Made by a program: the position numbers and the translations under genes
Notes under the pieces: generated by a model
Told to the model about the DNA's origin: nothing
Seen by the model: the letters and a program-made list of their open reading frames with translations, nothing else
Databases searched by the model: none
DNA from: Helianthus annuus
Taxonomy: Eukaryota; Streptophyta; Magnoliopsida; Asterales; Asteraceae
NCBI RefSeq assembly: GCF_002127325.2
Contig: NC_035448.2
Location: 122,989,422-123,053,421, forward strand
Direction of reading: 5' to 3'
Length of the DNA stretch: 64,000 nucleotides
Shown here: positions 23,228 through 33,556 of the stretch, one piece after another
Layout: every line of letters begins with the position of its first letter
How positions within the stretch are numbered: position 1 is the stretch's first letter

Positions 23228-23692
23228 TTGTAGGATCGTTTTCAGACCCAAACGAGTCGATCAGAAGAGTGCTTCACCAATACAAATGGCAGAAACAGAT
23301 GTATCGATGTGATTTCAGCTGGAATGCACAAGAAATCACTTTAAACTGTCTTTTGATTGATATTAGATCGTTTACAATGCTGTAGACACTTCGACAGAGC
23401 TTCTTTGTCGGAACTAATCTCGTTTTAAAACGAACATGCACATCAGGGTATTTATAGGCCACTAATTCCGCTTGAAAGAGTCCAAACAGAATCTAATTCC
23501 GTGCGGAATTAGTTCAAGCGATATTAGATCTCAAACGGAATTAGGGTTCCGAGCGGAATTACCATTCCAAGCGGAATTATAATTCCGTGTGGAATTACCT
23601 ATAAATCCCATTTCTCGTTTTGCGTGCCCTGATCTAGCTATTACAATACAAGACTCGATACAAGACTAAGTCGACAGACGTATTCACCAACA
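23228..23692 (-). repeat. 5' LTR of gag-only copia element
   Basis: This is a 465-bp partner of 17111-17575. On the minus strand it keeps the TATA box GCCTATAAATACCC (about 23459-23446). GGGAT follows at 23693. Confidence 0.88.
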
Positions 23693-23697
23693 GGGAT

Positions 23698-24315
23698 GCT
23701 ACCGAGGGGTTGGGTATGTCACGCTTTATTCCTTCTTTTTTGTATTTATGTTGGTTTTGGCTGCTTATTTGCTCCTTTTGTTCTTTTAAGCTCGTTTGGT
23801 CCTATAAATTCAAAAGGAAGAAAGAAATGTGCTTTTTCCAACATTAGTACTAAAAAGGGTTAGTTTTATGCCTCATTTGATGTAATTTATATGTTGTATT
23901 TTGCACACTTCAAACATCTTGGTTTACTTGCTTCCTTTGTTGCTTCTTACGAGAACTACATTCAGGGAAAGATATCTGTCCTGCTACTTTTGATGAAGCT
24001 TCTACAGGTTTGTCTTTTGTGCAGGTCCCTGACCACGCCCCGTGTTCAGCTAGGCACGGCCCCGTGGCCAGTCTTCTGAATCTTTGTTTTTACTTTGGGG
24101 ATGCTGCCGAGTGGTCGGGCATGTCACGTTTATTCCTTTTCTTTGTATTTATGTTGGTTTTGGCTGCTTATTTTCTCCTTTTGTTCGTTTAAGCTCATTT
24201 GGTCCTGTAAATTCAAAAGGAAGACAAAAACATGCTTTTTCCAACATTAGTACTAAAAAGGGTTAGTTTTATGCCTCATTTGATGTAAGTTATAAGTTAC
24301 ATTTTGCACACATCA
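23698..24315 (-). repeat. U3 part of Athila-like 3' LTR with an internal duplication
   Basis: This continues the LTR broken at 17110. Its right end, GCACACATCA at 24315 (TGATGTGTGC on the minus strand), abuts a purine tract, so I take it as the LTR start. The stretch 23996-24315 repeats the stretch 17003-17110 plus 23698-23905 (GAAGCTTCTACAGGTTTGTC to TTTTGCACAC), with about 90 bp between copies. No gene is seen. Confidence 0.6.
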
Positions 24316-24645
24316 AATATCCCCACACTTGAATCTTTGCTTGTCCTCAACCAAAACTCTTTAATATGTGGCTTACACACCCAAACGGAATAGGTAGAGG
24401 AAAAGATTTGGGCTTATCTTGAGTGTCGGGAATCCAAGATCTTTTATTGGGTTTTATTTTTATTTTATTTACGATCCTATTCGTCATGATTTATTTAGAA
24501 TATTTTATATGAAAAATTACTTATTTGGGCATAACATGCCTCTTTAAATTTCCATTTATATACAAGTTCACATACCTCATGGGAGATCACTCAACACTCG
24601 GCCGAAGATGTATTTTTGTGAAACACTCGAGAATGGCATGGAACT
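24316..24645 (-). other. Athila-like PPT and 3' non-coding region
   Basis: On the minus strand AAGTGTGGGGATATT lies against the LTR start, which fits the PPT position. The rest is AT-rich with no gene. GAACT at 24641-24645 is the duplication flanking the next insertion. Confidence 0.5.
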
Positions 24646-25104
24646 TGTTGGAACTTTTGAGATCGTTGATACTTGTGCTGGATTAGTTTTAATTATGGTT
24701 TGTAGCTATTTTGATAGTATAAGGGCTTATTTTGTAATTCTATAGAATTAGGCTTCCTGACCTAGTGTAGATAAGATTCCAGCAAATTTATAAATTTGCT
24801 GGCTAGTCAGGAACACTATATATAGTCCTTGCATTGTAACCAACTCAAGCTTTTGGCTCTTGAATGAATATTGGTGTTGTTTACATTCTATCATTGTTCT
24901 TGTGCTCAAATCTGATATCCAAGGTGCTCTATTGATTTATCTCATTGTTTGGATTCAATACAACACTTGTTGTATTCATTAATCCATTAGCTTCACCGTC
25001 ATCTTTGATCATTCTTGACTTTTCATAGCTCAAACACTTAATCAATAGGTGTTTTGGGCTAAAACAACCAACCACTGTGATCCGAATTGATATTGGGATC
25101 TACA
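24646..25104 (+). repeat. 5' LTR of sirevirus-like element
   Basis: TGTTGGAAC...GGGATCTACA. It holds a double inverted repeat (24754-24813) and, just after it, a TATA box (TATATATA, 24817-24824). Differences from the 3' LTR that I see are near 24665, 24830 and 24999. Confidence 0.93.
24754..24813 (+). promoter_or_regulatory. Nested palindromes directly upstream of LTR TATA box
   Basis: The outer arms TTCCTGACCTAG (24754-24765) and CTAGTCAGGAA (24803-24813) pair with one bulged C. Inside is a perfect 24-bp palindrome (24779-24802, half-site CCAGCAAATTTA). The whole unit is unchanged in the 3' LTR (about 38169-38229). It ends a few bases before TATATATA, so it may be a transcription-factor site. 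Confidence 0.75.
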
Positions 25105-25107
25105 ATT

Positions 25108-25119
25108 TGGTATCAGAGC
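25108..25119 (+). promoter_or_regulatory. Primer-binding site, sirevirus-like element
   Basis: TGGTATCAGAGC, three bases after the LTR end. It matches initiator tRNA-Met. Confidence 0.95.
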
Positions 25120-25369
25120 CTTAGTGCTCTTGGTTGTTGTGTTCTTGTTGAGATTTTTCATAGTTTTGAAGGTTTTTCAAAAGTTTCAAGGTTTTCAAAT
25201 TTTTGGACTAAAAATGGATTGATTTGGTGTGTTTAATCGATAGGTTGTTGTTAATACATGATTAGGGAGTCATTTTGGACATTTTGATGCATCAAAACAC
25301 GGTTTTTGAGCTGTTTTTTGGTGATTAGAGGATTTTTGTTCGTGTTAAACCCTCTGTCCAGCGAATTTA

Positions 25370-25845
25370 ATATGAATGCAGCGAACAATTTATGAATGAA
25401 GCGAATTTAAATTTTGAATATAGCGAATTTGTCATTGAACATAGCGAACATAATTAAATCTTTTACAAACTCATCGCAGGATCATTAATTTCGACGATCG
25501 TCATTCGAGCGAAATTACTGATTATCGGAGAAATAGTGTCCAGTGACCCTCGAGCGAAATTATCAAAGGCGAATTCGAGAACTGTGATATTGAACCACAG
25601 CGTTCTTATCATGGTAATCGGCGAAATTAGTCAAACTAACATTTGTGTTACGTGTATCAGCGGAATTAGATTGTTCGCTCGTTCAGGACAACCTGGTGTA
25701 CTAGCGAAGGTTGAAGACCAGCAAGATCTGCCAGCGAAATTGCACGTGCCTCTCAAGTCATCGGCGAAATTAATTTCTGTTGTCAGTTTCCAGCGATCTG
25801 TCAGCGAAACTAGCTTCTGTTCAGCTCTCTTTTGTCAAAATCAAG
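25370..25845 (+). repeat. Leader repeats GCGAAATTA type
   Basis: The words AGCGAATTT, AGCGAAATTA and GGCGAAATTA recur about fifteen times between PBS and gag. The same word returns near ORF3 (33780-34690). The frame upstream of the gag ATG is open through here only because the repeats avoid stops in that frame, so I did not extend gag into it. Confidence 0.75.
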
Positions 25846-25850
25846 CAAAG

Positions 25851-28800
25851 ATGTCGTTAAATCAACTAAGTCCAATTGCTCAAGCGGAACTTGAGACCGG
25901 AACCACTACTAGGCCACCAAAGTTGAAGGGGGCTGAAGACTTTAGCACTTGGAAGACTCGCATTCAGTCGTTCTTCGAGTACACGGACTACAATCTGTGG
26001 CTCTCTGTCACCGCTGGACCCCACATTCCAACGGTAGTTCAAGGAGATGCGGTAGTTGCCAACAATGATGCAACCACCTTCACTGATGAAGACAAGGCAC
26101 TAATCCAACGCGATCGTCGTGCTCATGCTGCCTTAACTATGGCACTGTCAACTGATGACTGTAACATGTTTGAAGAACACCGAACTGCAAATGCACTCTG
26201 GAATGCATTAATTGAATATTATGAGGGGAATGAAAAGCTGATCAAAAGCAAGAAAGACATGGTGCAGAAACAATATGACATGTTTTGTGGAGTTCGTGGA
26301 GAAAGTCTTTCTGATCACATCAGTCGCTTTCTGAACATGATGACCAAAATGAAAAAGGCGGGAAATCCTGTCAGAAACCGTGCTGCAATAAAGAAGCTGC
26401 TAGATTCACTCCCCAAGGAATGGAGTCTTCAATGCATGATGATCAAGAAGGATTTCCTCAACAATCCAAATCCTATCACTCTGTCAGACTTGATTAACGC
26501 CCTAAGAGCCTTCAAAATGGATGTCAACAAACGAGAGATGAACACTGCCAGTTACCCACCAAAGTCAACTCAAACCTCTGCTGGATTGAAAAATGTGGCA
26601 TTTCTTGCTTCAGGTGGCATCACTCCACAAGCTTCTGACTTAATCTACGCCAACGCTTCCGCAAGCGCATCGAAAGCTCCACAACTTGTTGAGAAGACTA
26701 TCACTGTTGACACTCAAGCGTTGAAAGTGTCCACTGAAAACGTGGCACTTTTCAACACATTTATGAGCAGCTATGAAGCCTTGATGTCTGGAGAACTAAA
26801 GAAGGAGATGTTCACAGCATAAGACATGTATCAGGTTTATCCAGATGACATGGAGGAAATGGATCTGAAATGGCAGATGGCCATGATCACTTTGAGGTTA
26901 AAGAAATTTCAAGACAAAACAGGAAAGCGTTTGGGTCTTGGAAAAGCTGGTTTTGACAAATCTAAACTTAGGTGCTACAACTGCAAGAATCTGGGCCATT
27001 TCAAGCGTGATTGTCCTTTGTTGAAAGAAGGAAACAGTGAAACCACTCCTGCTGTAAAGCAAATCACAGTTGAAGAAAACAAGAACAACGCGTCTCCTAG
27101 CACGCCAAAACCTCTAGTCGTCAAAGACTATGATTGGAGTGAAGAAATTGCTGAAGCAAAGGAGCAAGTCAACAAAGCTCTGATGGCTAAGATCTCAAGT
27201 GAGTCCTCATCGAAGCAGTTTGAAAAGCAGACAGTCAGAATTCCAAAAGGAGACAATACTGCTGACAAAGGTCTGAGAAGCATTCTCACCTCCATGGAGC
27301 CTGAGAATGAAAAGAAGTCCGGAGAAGGAAAGGAGCATGTGTCTGAAAAGGTGTCTGATCAAGAGAAAGGCAAGGAAAAGGTCCCAGCTGCAGCTATGAA
27401 AACAGAGTCATCAAAAGAAAAAGCTGACAAGGACTTGGTAAACAGTATTCCACTTAGTTTCAAAGAAAAATTATGCACACCTGCATGCGTTGATGTTGTG
27501 GCACATTACAAGTCTCTAAATCTAGAATTTGAGAGACAAAAAGACAAAGCTTTAAAATTTAACAACGAGCTTAAACAGAATGAGGCTGCATATCAAAGAA
27601 AGTTGAATTCAACTTTAGCTGAAATGCAGACTCTAAAAGAATTTGTGTTTAGAAAAGATTTTATCATTAATGATCTCACAGAAAGATTAGAAAAAGCTTT
27701 GAATGAAAAGAATAAATTACAAATTATAATAGACAAATGGAATGTCAGTCAAAAGGCCTTTACTGACATCAAAAACTGCCAACGACCAACGTTTGTGAAA
27801 GACGGGATTGGGTATAAGGACAGGCACGGAAATGAAAGAAAACTCTTCTTTCCACCACATAGCAAAAATTATGTGCCTATGCCGACTCCTCATCCCGAAA
27901 ATGATCTCAAAAATGAAAAGGCCTTTGTTGAACAAAATGACTTTTGTGAAAATGAAACAACCGCTAACTGTTCTAAAAGTAATGCAGATCCAATTGTGTG
28001 TAAAGAAGATGTGTGCGATGAGGATGGAGACTGCGGCGGTTCAAAAATAGGAATCGGATATTCAGGCGACAGTTATTCCACCGTTAACTGGTTCGCCTGG
28101 AACTGTTCTAAGAAAAACAATATTAAGGATGAATGTAATAATTTAAGTAGGATGGATGACTGTAATGGCTGTGTGCCTAAATTTAAATCTTCGGATGACT
28201 GTAAGGGCCATGTGCCTACATTTGAGACCCGTGATCGTGAACATTGTGTGTCTAAATGTCATGATTTACATTATGCGTTTTGTGATGATAAAGTTGCTTG
28301 TGAATCTCCTGTATTTGTGCCAGAATTGAAAAAGAATAGTTTTGGAAAATTCCTCACAGAGGAAATTCCCGAATTTATTCCTTCTAGAACTGGTATGACA
28401 GATTCAGAAAAGAGTGTCACTGAAGATCATGGCAATGAAGACTCAAGCATCACTGCCTCAGAAGACGAGCAAGGATCAGAAAGTTCAAGTGAAGATCAAA
28501 CAACAAGTGGTGAAAGTCTCGAATTCCCTAGTGATGAAACCCAGCAATCCTCAAGTGAAGATCAAACCACTAATGATGAGAGCTTTAAATGTTCAAATGC
28601 TGAAACCATCGAAGACCAAGACTCAGAAAGTTCAAACGAAGATCAAAGCTACAATGAGTCAAGTTACGAAGCAAGTGAAGAGCAAAGCTCAAGCGAGGAT
28701 AACACGTCTGAAAGTTCATCCGATTCAGACAGTGATGAAGAATACTCAGAAGATGAAAGCAGAGTGGACAAGTAGATGAAGAAAGCAGAAAGCTCAAGAC

Positions 28801-29084
28801 TCTCATCACATACATCATCTTCTAACACCAAAAGACCCAAACGTAAAATATGCTTTCGCTGTAGTCACTTAGGACATACAGCGAAACATTGTAAAACCAA
28901 GAAGTTTTCAAAACCAGAACATGATTTTCTTACAAACGTCACATACCAACTAAACTATCTTAAGAAATCTGTTAAAAACCTGGTTGAGTCAACAGCCTAC
29001 TTTTGGAAACAAAAGGAGGTCAACGTGGGTCAAAACCACGATAGATTCAAAATGAAGCAAATCTGGGTTCCCAAATCAAACTAA
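25851..29084 (+). pseudogene. Large Gag of sirevirus-like element, broken by stops
   Basis: I chose the ATG at 25851 (MSLNQLSPIAQAELE). All pieces share one frame. The order is: UBN2-type gag core (RPPKLKGAEDFSTWK to about residue 240); in-frame TAA at 26820-26822; knuckle CYNCKNLGHFKRDC (about 26973-27014); a coiled coil about 27490-27740; a cysteine-containing region; an acidic Ser/Glu-rich stretch (28420-28770); in-frame TAG at 28773-28775; second knuckle CFRCSHLGHTAKHC (about 28854-28895); and an end at KQIWVPKSN, TAA 29082-29084. The last stop may be the natural Gag end; the first two look like damage. The long, acidic, two-knuckle Gag fits the sirevirus habit of very large Gag proteins. 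Confidence 0.85.
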
Positions 29085-29087
29085 TTT

Positions 29088-32000
29088 GTGTATATTTTTG
29101 TATATCAGAATAAACTCCAGAAATGGCTTCTTATGCTCATGGAGTACATCTGGCATGTCGACAGCGGCTGTTCCAGGCACATGACTGGATTAAAGGAACT
29201 TCTGAAGAACTTTCGCTTCATCGATGGTGATTTCGTTTCTTTCGCTGGAGACGAGAAAGGAGGGAAGATCGTTAAAGTAGGAGATGTGGTGTCTGAAGCT
29301 CTCACGTTGGAAAATGTCAACTATGTTCCAGAATTGTGCTACAATCTCATGAGTGTCTCACAAGTCTGTGACAAAGGAATATCGATGCTTTTCAATGATA
29401 TGGAATGCTTATTCCTCAAGCCCGGATATGTCGTTCCTGCAGAAATGATCATGCTCACTGCTCCAAGACAAAACAACACATACGTGCTCAACATGAAAAA
29501 TGCCAAGACAAATGACAACTTGACCTGTTTGATCTCTAAGGCTTCAGAGTCGGAGTCACTACTTTGGCACAGGCGATTGGGGCATGTTAATTTCAAAAAT
29601 ATGAACAAACTCTCTAAGTTAAACTTAGTAAGAGGTCTTCCGATTAAAGAATTTCCATTTTCTGAAAAATGTATTGCATGCGCCCAGGGAAAGCAACATA
29701 AGAAATCGCACAAGTCCAAAGCAGTGAATACGATTACTGCACCTCTTCAGTTGATGCATGTGGATTTTTTTGGTCCAATTAGTGTTAAAAGTATTGCTAA
29801 AAGTTCCTACTGTTTGGTGATTACAGATGATTTCTCTCGATTTTCATGGGTCTATTTTCTTGAAGCAAAAAGCGAGACAGCTGAAGCTCTCAAATCGTTC
29901 ATCCCGCTAATTGAAAACGTGACCAAACTGAAAGTGAAGTCTATCAGAAGTGATAATGGGTCCGAGTTCAAAAATCAGACCTTTATATCCTTCTGTGCAG
30001 AGAAGGGAATTCATCTCCAATACAGTGCAGCCAGAACTCCCCAACAAAATGGAGTCGCCGAACGCAAGAACAGAACGTTGATTGAAGCTGCAAGAACAAT
30101 GCTAGTGGATTCAAAGCTTCCAATCATCTTCTGGGCAGAAGCAGTAAATACAGCATGCTAAGTTCTAAACAGGGTACTCATTGTAAAACCACATGGAAAG
30201 ACTGCATATGAACTTCTCTTCAAAAGAAAGCCGCTCATTGACTTCTTCAGACCATTTGGCTGTTCGTGCACCCTTCTAAACACTCAGGAAAATCTCATCA
30301 AATTTGAAGCAGTGGGTGATATCTGCTACTTCATGGGGTATTCATCCACACAGAAGGCCTACCGTGTTTACAACAAAAGAACGAAGATGGTGATTGAATC
30401 ATACTATGTTGACTTTCAAGAAGGAAACTATACCAACACCGGAAGTACTCCTGATTGGTTCTATGATGTGGGTGTGATCTTTAACACCTTTGAAATTCCG
30501 GAAGTTGCTCCAGAAACAGAGCCCGTTGAAGACACTCAAGTTAAACCACTGTTTGACTCATCAGACATTGGCTTAACACCGTTTACCACCCGTCTATCTC
30601 CATCAACCGCTGACCCTATTCTTGCTGTGAATGAAGCAACCGGTGACACGTCTCCTGAGAACACCCAAGAAAACGGTGCTTCTTCCTCATAGGCGAATGT
30701 GGATGAACCAACTCAAGAAGATGATCCACCAGTGATTTACGTGGACAAACACTTCACCAACCTTCTACAGCAGATTGAGTCTCTGACAAATGCCGGATAC
30801 AAGACAAATCGAAATTATCCTCTTGAAAACGTCATAGGCGCAGTCGAAGAAGGAGTACGTACACGCGGGCAGTCGTCAAGCATCAACAAAAGTCTCTTTG
30901 CAGCCTTTCTTTCGCAATCCATTCCACGAGACATCGAAGATGCTATTCAAGACTCCAGTTGGGTCCAGGCCATGCAGGAAGAGCTATCTCAATTCCGGAA
31001 GCTTAAAGTTTGGGAATTAGTAGATTTACCTGAAGGAAAGTTTCCAATTGGTACTAAATGGGTTTTCCGTAACAAGATGGATGATCGTGGAGTGGTAATC
31101 AAGAACAAGGCCAGATTGGTAGTGCAAGGTTTTCGTCAGGAAGATGGGATTGACTACGAGGAAGTATTTGCTCTGGTTGCACGACTGGAAGCAATCAGAA
31201 TATTCCTGGCATATGCCTCATACAGAAATTTCAAAGTTTTCCAAATGGATGTAAAGAGTGCCTTTCTTTATGGGAAAGTAAAGGAAGAAGTCTACGTATG
31301 TCAGCCTCCAGGGTTCGAAGATCCTCATTTTCCAGGTCGCTATTTCAAGTTGGACAAAGTGCTCTACGGTCTTCACCAAGGTCCACGTGCTTGGTACGAG
31401 ACTTTGTCAACTTACCTGTTATAGTGTGGGTACACCAGAGGAAAGATTGACATAACTCTCTTCACCAAGAAGATCGAGGAAGATGTAATGCTGGTTCAAA
31501 TCTACGTCGACGACATTATTTTCGGATCAACTAACAAGGCGTTGTGTAGAGAATTCGAGACCGTCATGAAGGCAAAATTCGAAATGAGTATGATGGGAGA
31601 GCTGAATTTCTTTTTAGGGCTGGAAGTGAAGCAAAGGGAGGATGGGATTCTCATTCACCAGGCCAAGTACATTCGGGATATTCTCACAAAGTACAACATG
31701 AACGATTGTAAAGTTGCCAGCACCCCATTCGCCTCTCAGACAGAGCTCACTCTGATCCTCAAGGAAAACCAGTAAACAAATCCTTTTATCGCTCGATGAT
31801 CGGTTCTCTAATGTATTTGACGGCTAGCAGGCTGGACATTATGTGGGCAGTCTGTCTTTGTGCACGATTTCAGACAAATCCCAAGGAATCTCACGAAACT
31901 GCTGTGAAGCGCATCTTTCGCTATCTCAAAGGAACTCCGAAACTAGGTCTTTGGTATCCTAAAGATAGTAATTTTGATTTTATTGCCTATTCTTACAGTG

Positions 32001-32455
32001 ATCATGCAGGTTGTAAAGTAGATCGCAGGTCTGTATCAGGAGGATGTCAATTCTTGGGAAATCGTTTGATCTCAGGGCAAAGCAAGAAGCAGACAACGGT
32101 GTCCACTTCAACAGCACAGGCAGAATACATTGCGGCCTACAGCTGCTGCTCACAAGTTCTCTGGATACAAAATCAGTTGTTGGATTATGGAATCAACATC
32201 ATGAAGACTCCTATATTCATCGACAATGAAGCATGTCTGGGAATTGTGAAGAATCCCATACACCACTCAAGAACAAAGCACATTGAAATTTGAATTCATG
32301 CAATTCGAGATGCCTACGAGAAGGGGTATATTCAAGTGGTGCCAGTGGATACAACACAGCAGCGGGCCGACATTTTCATGAAAGCCTTTGATAAAACTCG
32401 ATTCAACCAGCTGGTAACCTGGTTGGAAATGGTTAATTTCCTTGAATGGAAATGA
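29088..32455 (+). pseudogene. Pol of sirevirus-like copia element, multiple breaks
   Basis: The Ty1/copia order is clear. Protease has WHVDSGCSRHMTG (about 29151). Integrase has HHCC (HRRLGHVNF ... CIACAQGKQHK) and DDE (MHVDFFGP, IRSDNGSEF, NGVAERKNR). Reverse transcriptase has QMDVKSAFLYG and IYVDDIIFG near 31500. RNase H has YSDHAGC, ISGQSKKQ and FIDNEAC. Breaks: TAA 30159-30161, TAG 30690-30692, TAG 31422-31424, a one-base loss near 31754, and TGA 32291-32293. The frame ends at TGA 32453-32455. Catalytic residues are mostly intact, so damage is by stops rather than motif loss. Role in an intact copy: reverse transcription and integration. Confidence 0.9.
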
Positions 32456-32962
32456 ATCTTGTGATCCAAATCGTCCGTAAATACTCTATCCCTTAAAAAA
32501 ACGTTTGTTGAAAGTAAAACAAGTATCGAAAAATGTCGCCCACCAAAAAGATTTTCTGTTTAAAATTTTATTTTCGGGCATATGGACTCACGAAAATTAA
32601 GATTTTAGGGGGGATATATTCAGAAAATCCAAAAACAGATGCACAGATGCTTTTGTCTGACTCCTGCTAGAGGAAGTGATAGAAAATTGCTAACACTTTG
32701 TCATTTCTTGCAAAAACAGAAAACAAAAAGAAAGAAATCGGGGTACCAAGTAACGACGTGTCGGTAGATTCAGCAACACCAACGATTAAACTGCTGTTAG
32801 GGAGCAAAACATAACGTCTACACAAGAATTCTGGCTTTTCTCAAGCATTACGCATCTCAGTGGGTAACACGTTGCGGCATATGGCTTAATGGTCTTGAAT
32901 CTTGCGTTGACAGATTGCCAAAGTCTGAGATTTCGGGTCTTTATATTGGTATTTCATTCGGG

Positions 32963-33024
32963 GGATATCATAGTTGTTCTTCTGCTGCATCCAGATACAT
33001 GCTGACCTAGACGCTATGATATCC
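32963..33024 (+). other. Conserved hairpin, module 1
   Basis: Arms GGATATCATAG (32963-32973) and CTATGATATCC (33014-33024) pair perfectly over 11 bp. The enclosed 34-nt core (32979-33012) starts CTTCTG, has an inner GCAT/ATGC stem and ends CCTAGAC. It is identical base for base to 53995-54028, while the outer arms differ between the two elements yet still pair. Confidence 0.85.
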
Positions 33025-33096
33025 TTTTAATAATAAGTGCCTTAAAAAAGGGCCAAACCCTTCCCATAATAAGCGCCATTTTTGGCCAAAAACCTT

Positions 33097-33156
33097 AGAT
33101 AGATTAGTTTGGTAACTCTGCTGTACGGTAGTACTGACCTGTTCACCGAACTATCT
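33097..33156 (+). other. Conserved hairpin, module 2, first copy
   Basis: The outer arm AGATAG (33097-33102) plus TTTGGT (33108-33113) pairs with ACCGAA/CTATCT (33145-33156) with a 5-nt bulge and one G-U. The inner hairpin is GTAC-GGTA-GTAC (33123-33134), flanked by TCTGCT and TGACCTG. Confidence 0.7.
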
Positions 33157-33167
33157 GTCTTAGCCCT

Positions 33168-33224
33168 CGATAGCTCTTGGGATCTCTGTTGTACGAAAGT
33201 ACAGACCTGATCTCCGTTCTATCG
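33168..33224 (+). other. Conserved hairpin, module 2, second copy
   Basis: Outer arms CGATAG (33168-33173) and CTATCG (33219-33224) enclose GTAC-GAAA-GTAC (33191-33202), a GNRA loop, flanked by TCTGTT and AGACCTG. The counterpart in the 47772 element has longer arms and a GGAA loop. Confidence 0.7.
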
Positions 33225-33476
33225 TTGAAGAGAATGAAACCAATATACTCACCTGTTATGAGGAATCTTTGTGCATACCTTGATCGCGGGGGTATGTCCT
33301 GATGTGGGACCCACAGACGTAATGTCTCTATTCTCAATAGCTGGTGTGGGGGGCATCGAAGACTTGTCAATATTACCAAAAACATGATAAAAGCGCTCTC
33401 CGAAGGCATGTTGAAAGAAGGATGCATGGATTTAAGCGGACCAACATACTGGCAGTTTTTTCTTGTGCCCTGGTTA

Positions 33477-33477
<1 letters not shown>

Positions 33478-33555
<78 letters not shown>
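33478..33555 (+). repeat. (TAA)26 microsatellite
   Basis: Twenty-six uninterrupted TAA units lie just downstream of the conserved hairpin block. The poly-Ile and poly-Asn open frames across it are artefacts. Confidence 0.97.

Positions 33556-33556
<1 letters not shown>

Larger units (their letters stand above)
17111..23692 (-). mobile_element. Gag-only, sirevirus-like Ty1/copia element, TSD GGGAT
   Basis: LTRs are 17111-17575 and 23228-23692 (465 bp each), flanked by GGGAT at 17106-17110 and 23693-23697. On the minus strand the LTR ends are TGTTGG and CCTACAA; the extra terminal A is unusual. PBS is 23226-23215 and PPT about 17590-17576. The interior has a repeat-rich leader, one long decayed gag (22664-19047) and a conserved 3' hairpin block (about 18760-18340). 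There is no protease, integrase or RT at all. I count roughly 23 LTR differences by eye, about 5%, so it is older than its neighbours. An unoccupied version of the site is seen in the duplicate near 24098. Confidence 0.85.
32456..33477 (+). other. Non-coding block after pol with conserved hairpins
   Basis: No gene is seen. An internal PPT-like tract (GATTTTAGGGGGGATAT, about 32602-32618) nearly repeats the true PPT (CTAGGGGGGATAT, 37629-37641). From about 32880 to 33470 the sequence is clearly homologous to 53890-54412 in the 47772 element, including hairpin module 1 (32963-33024), two module-2 hairpins (33097-33156, 33168-33224), a GATCGCGGGGGTAT stretch near 33283, and GGACCAACATACTGG near 33438. 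Confidence 0.75.

Noticed and set aside
26820..26822. Programmed stop readthrough in gag of the 24646 element
   Set aside because: Too many stops lie in the same element, with mixed types and contexts; ordinary damage is simpler. The stop at 29082 at the Gag/Pol boundary remains a possible exception.
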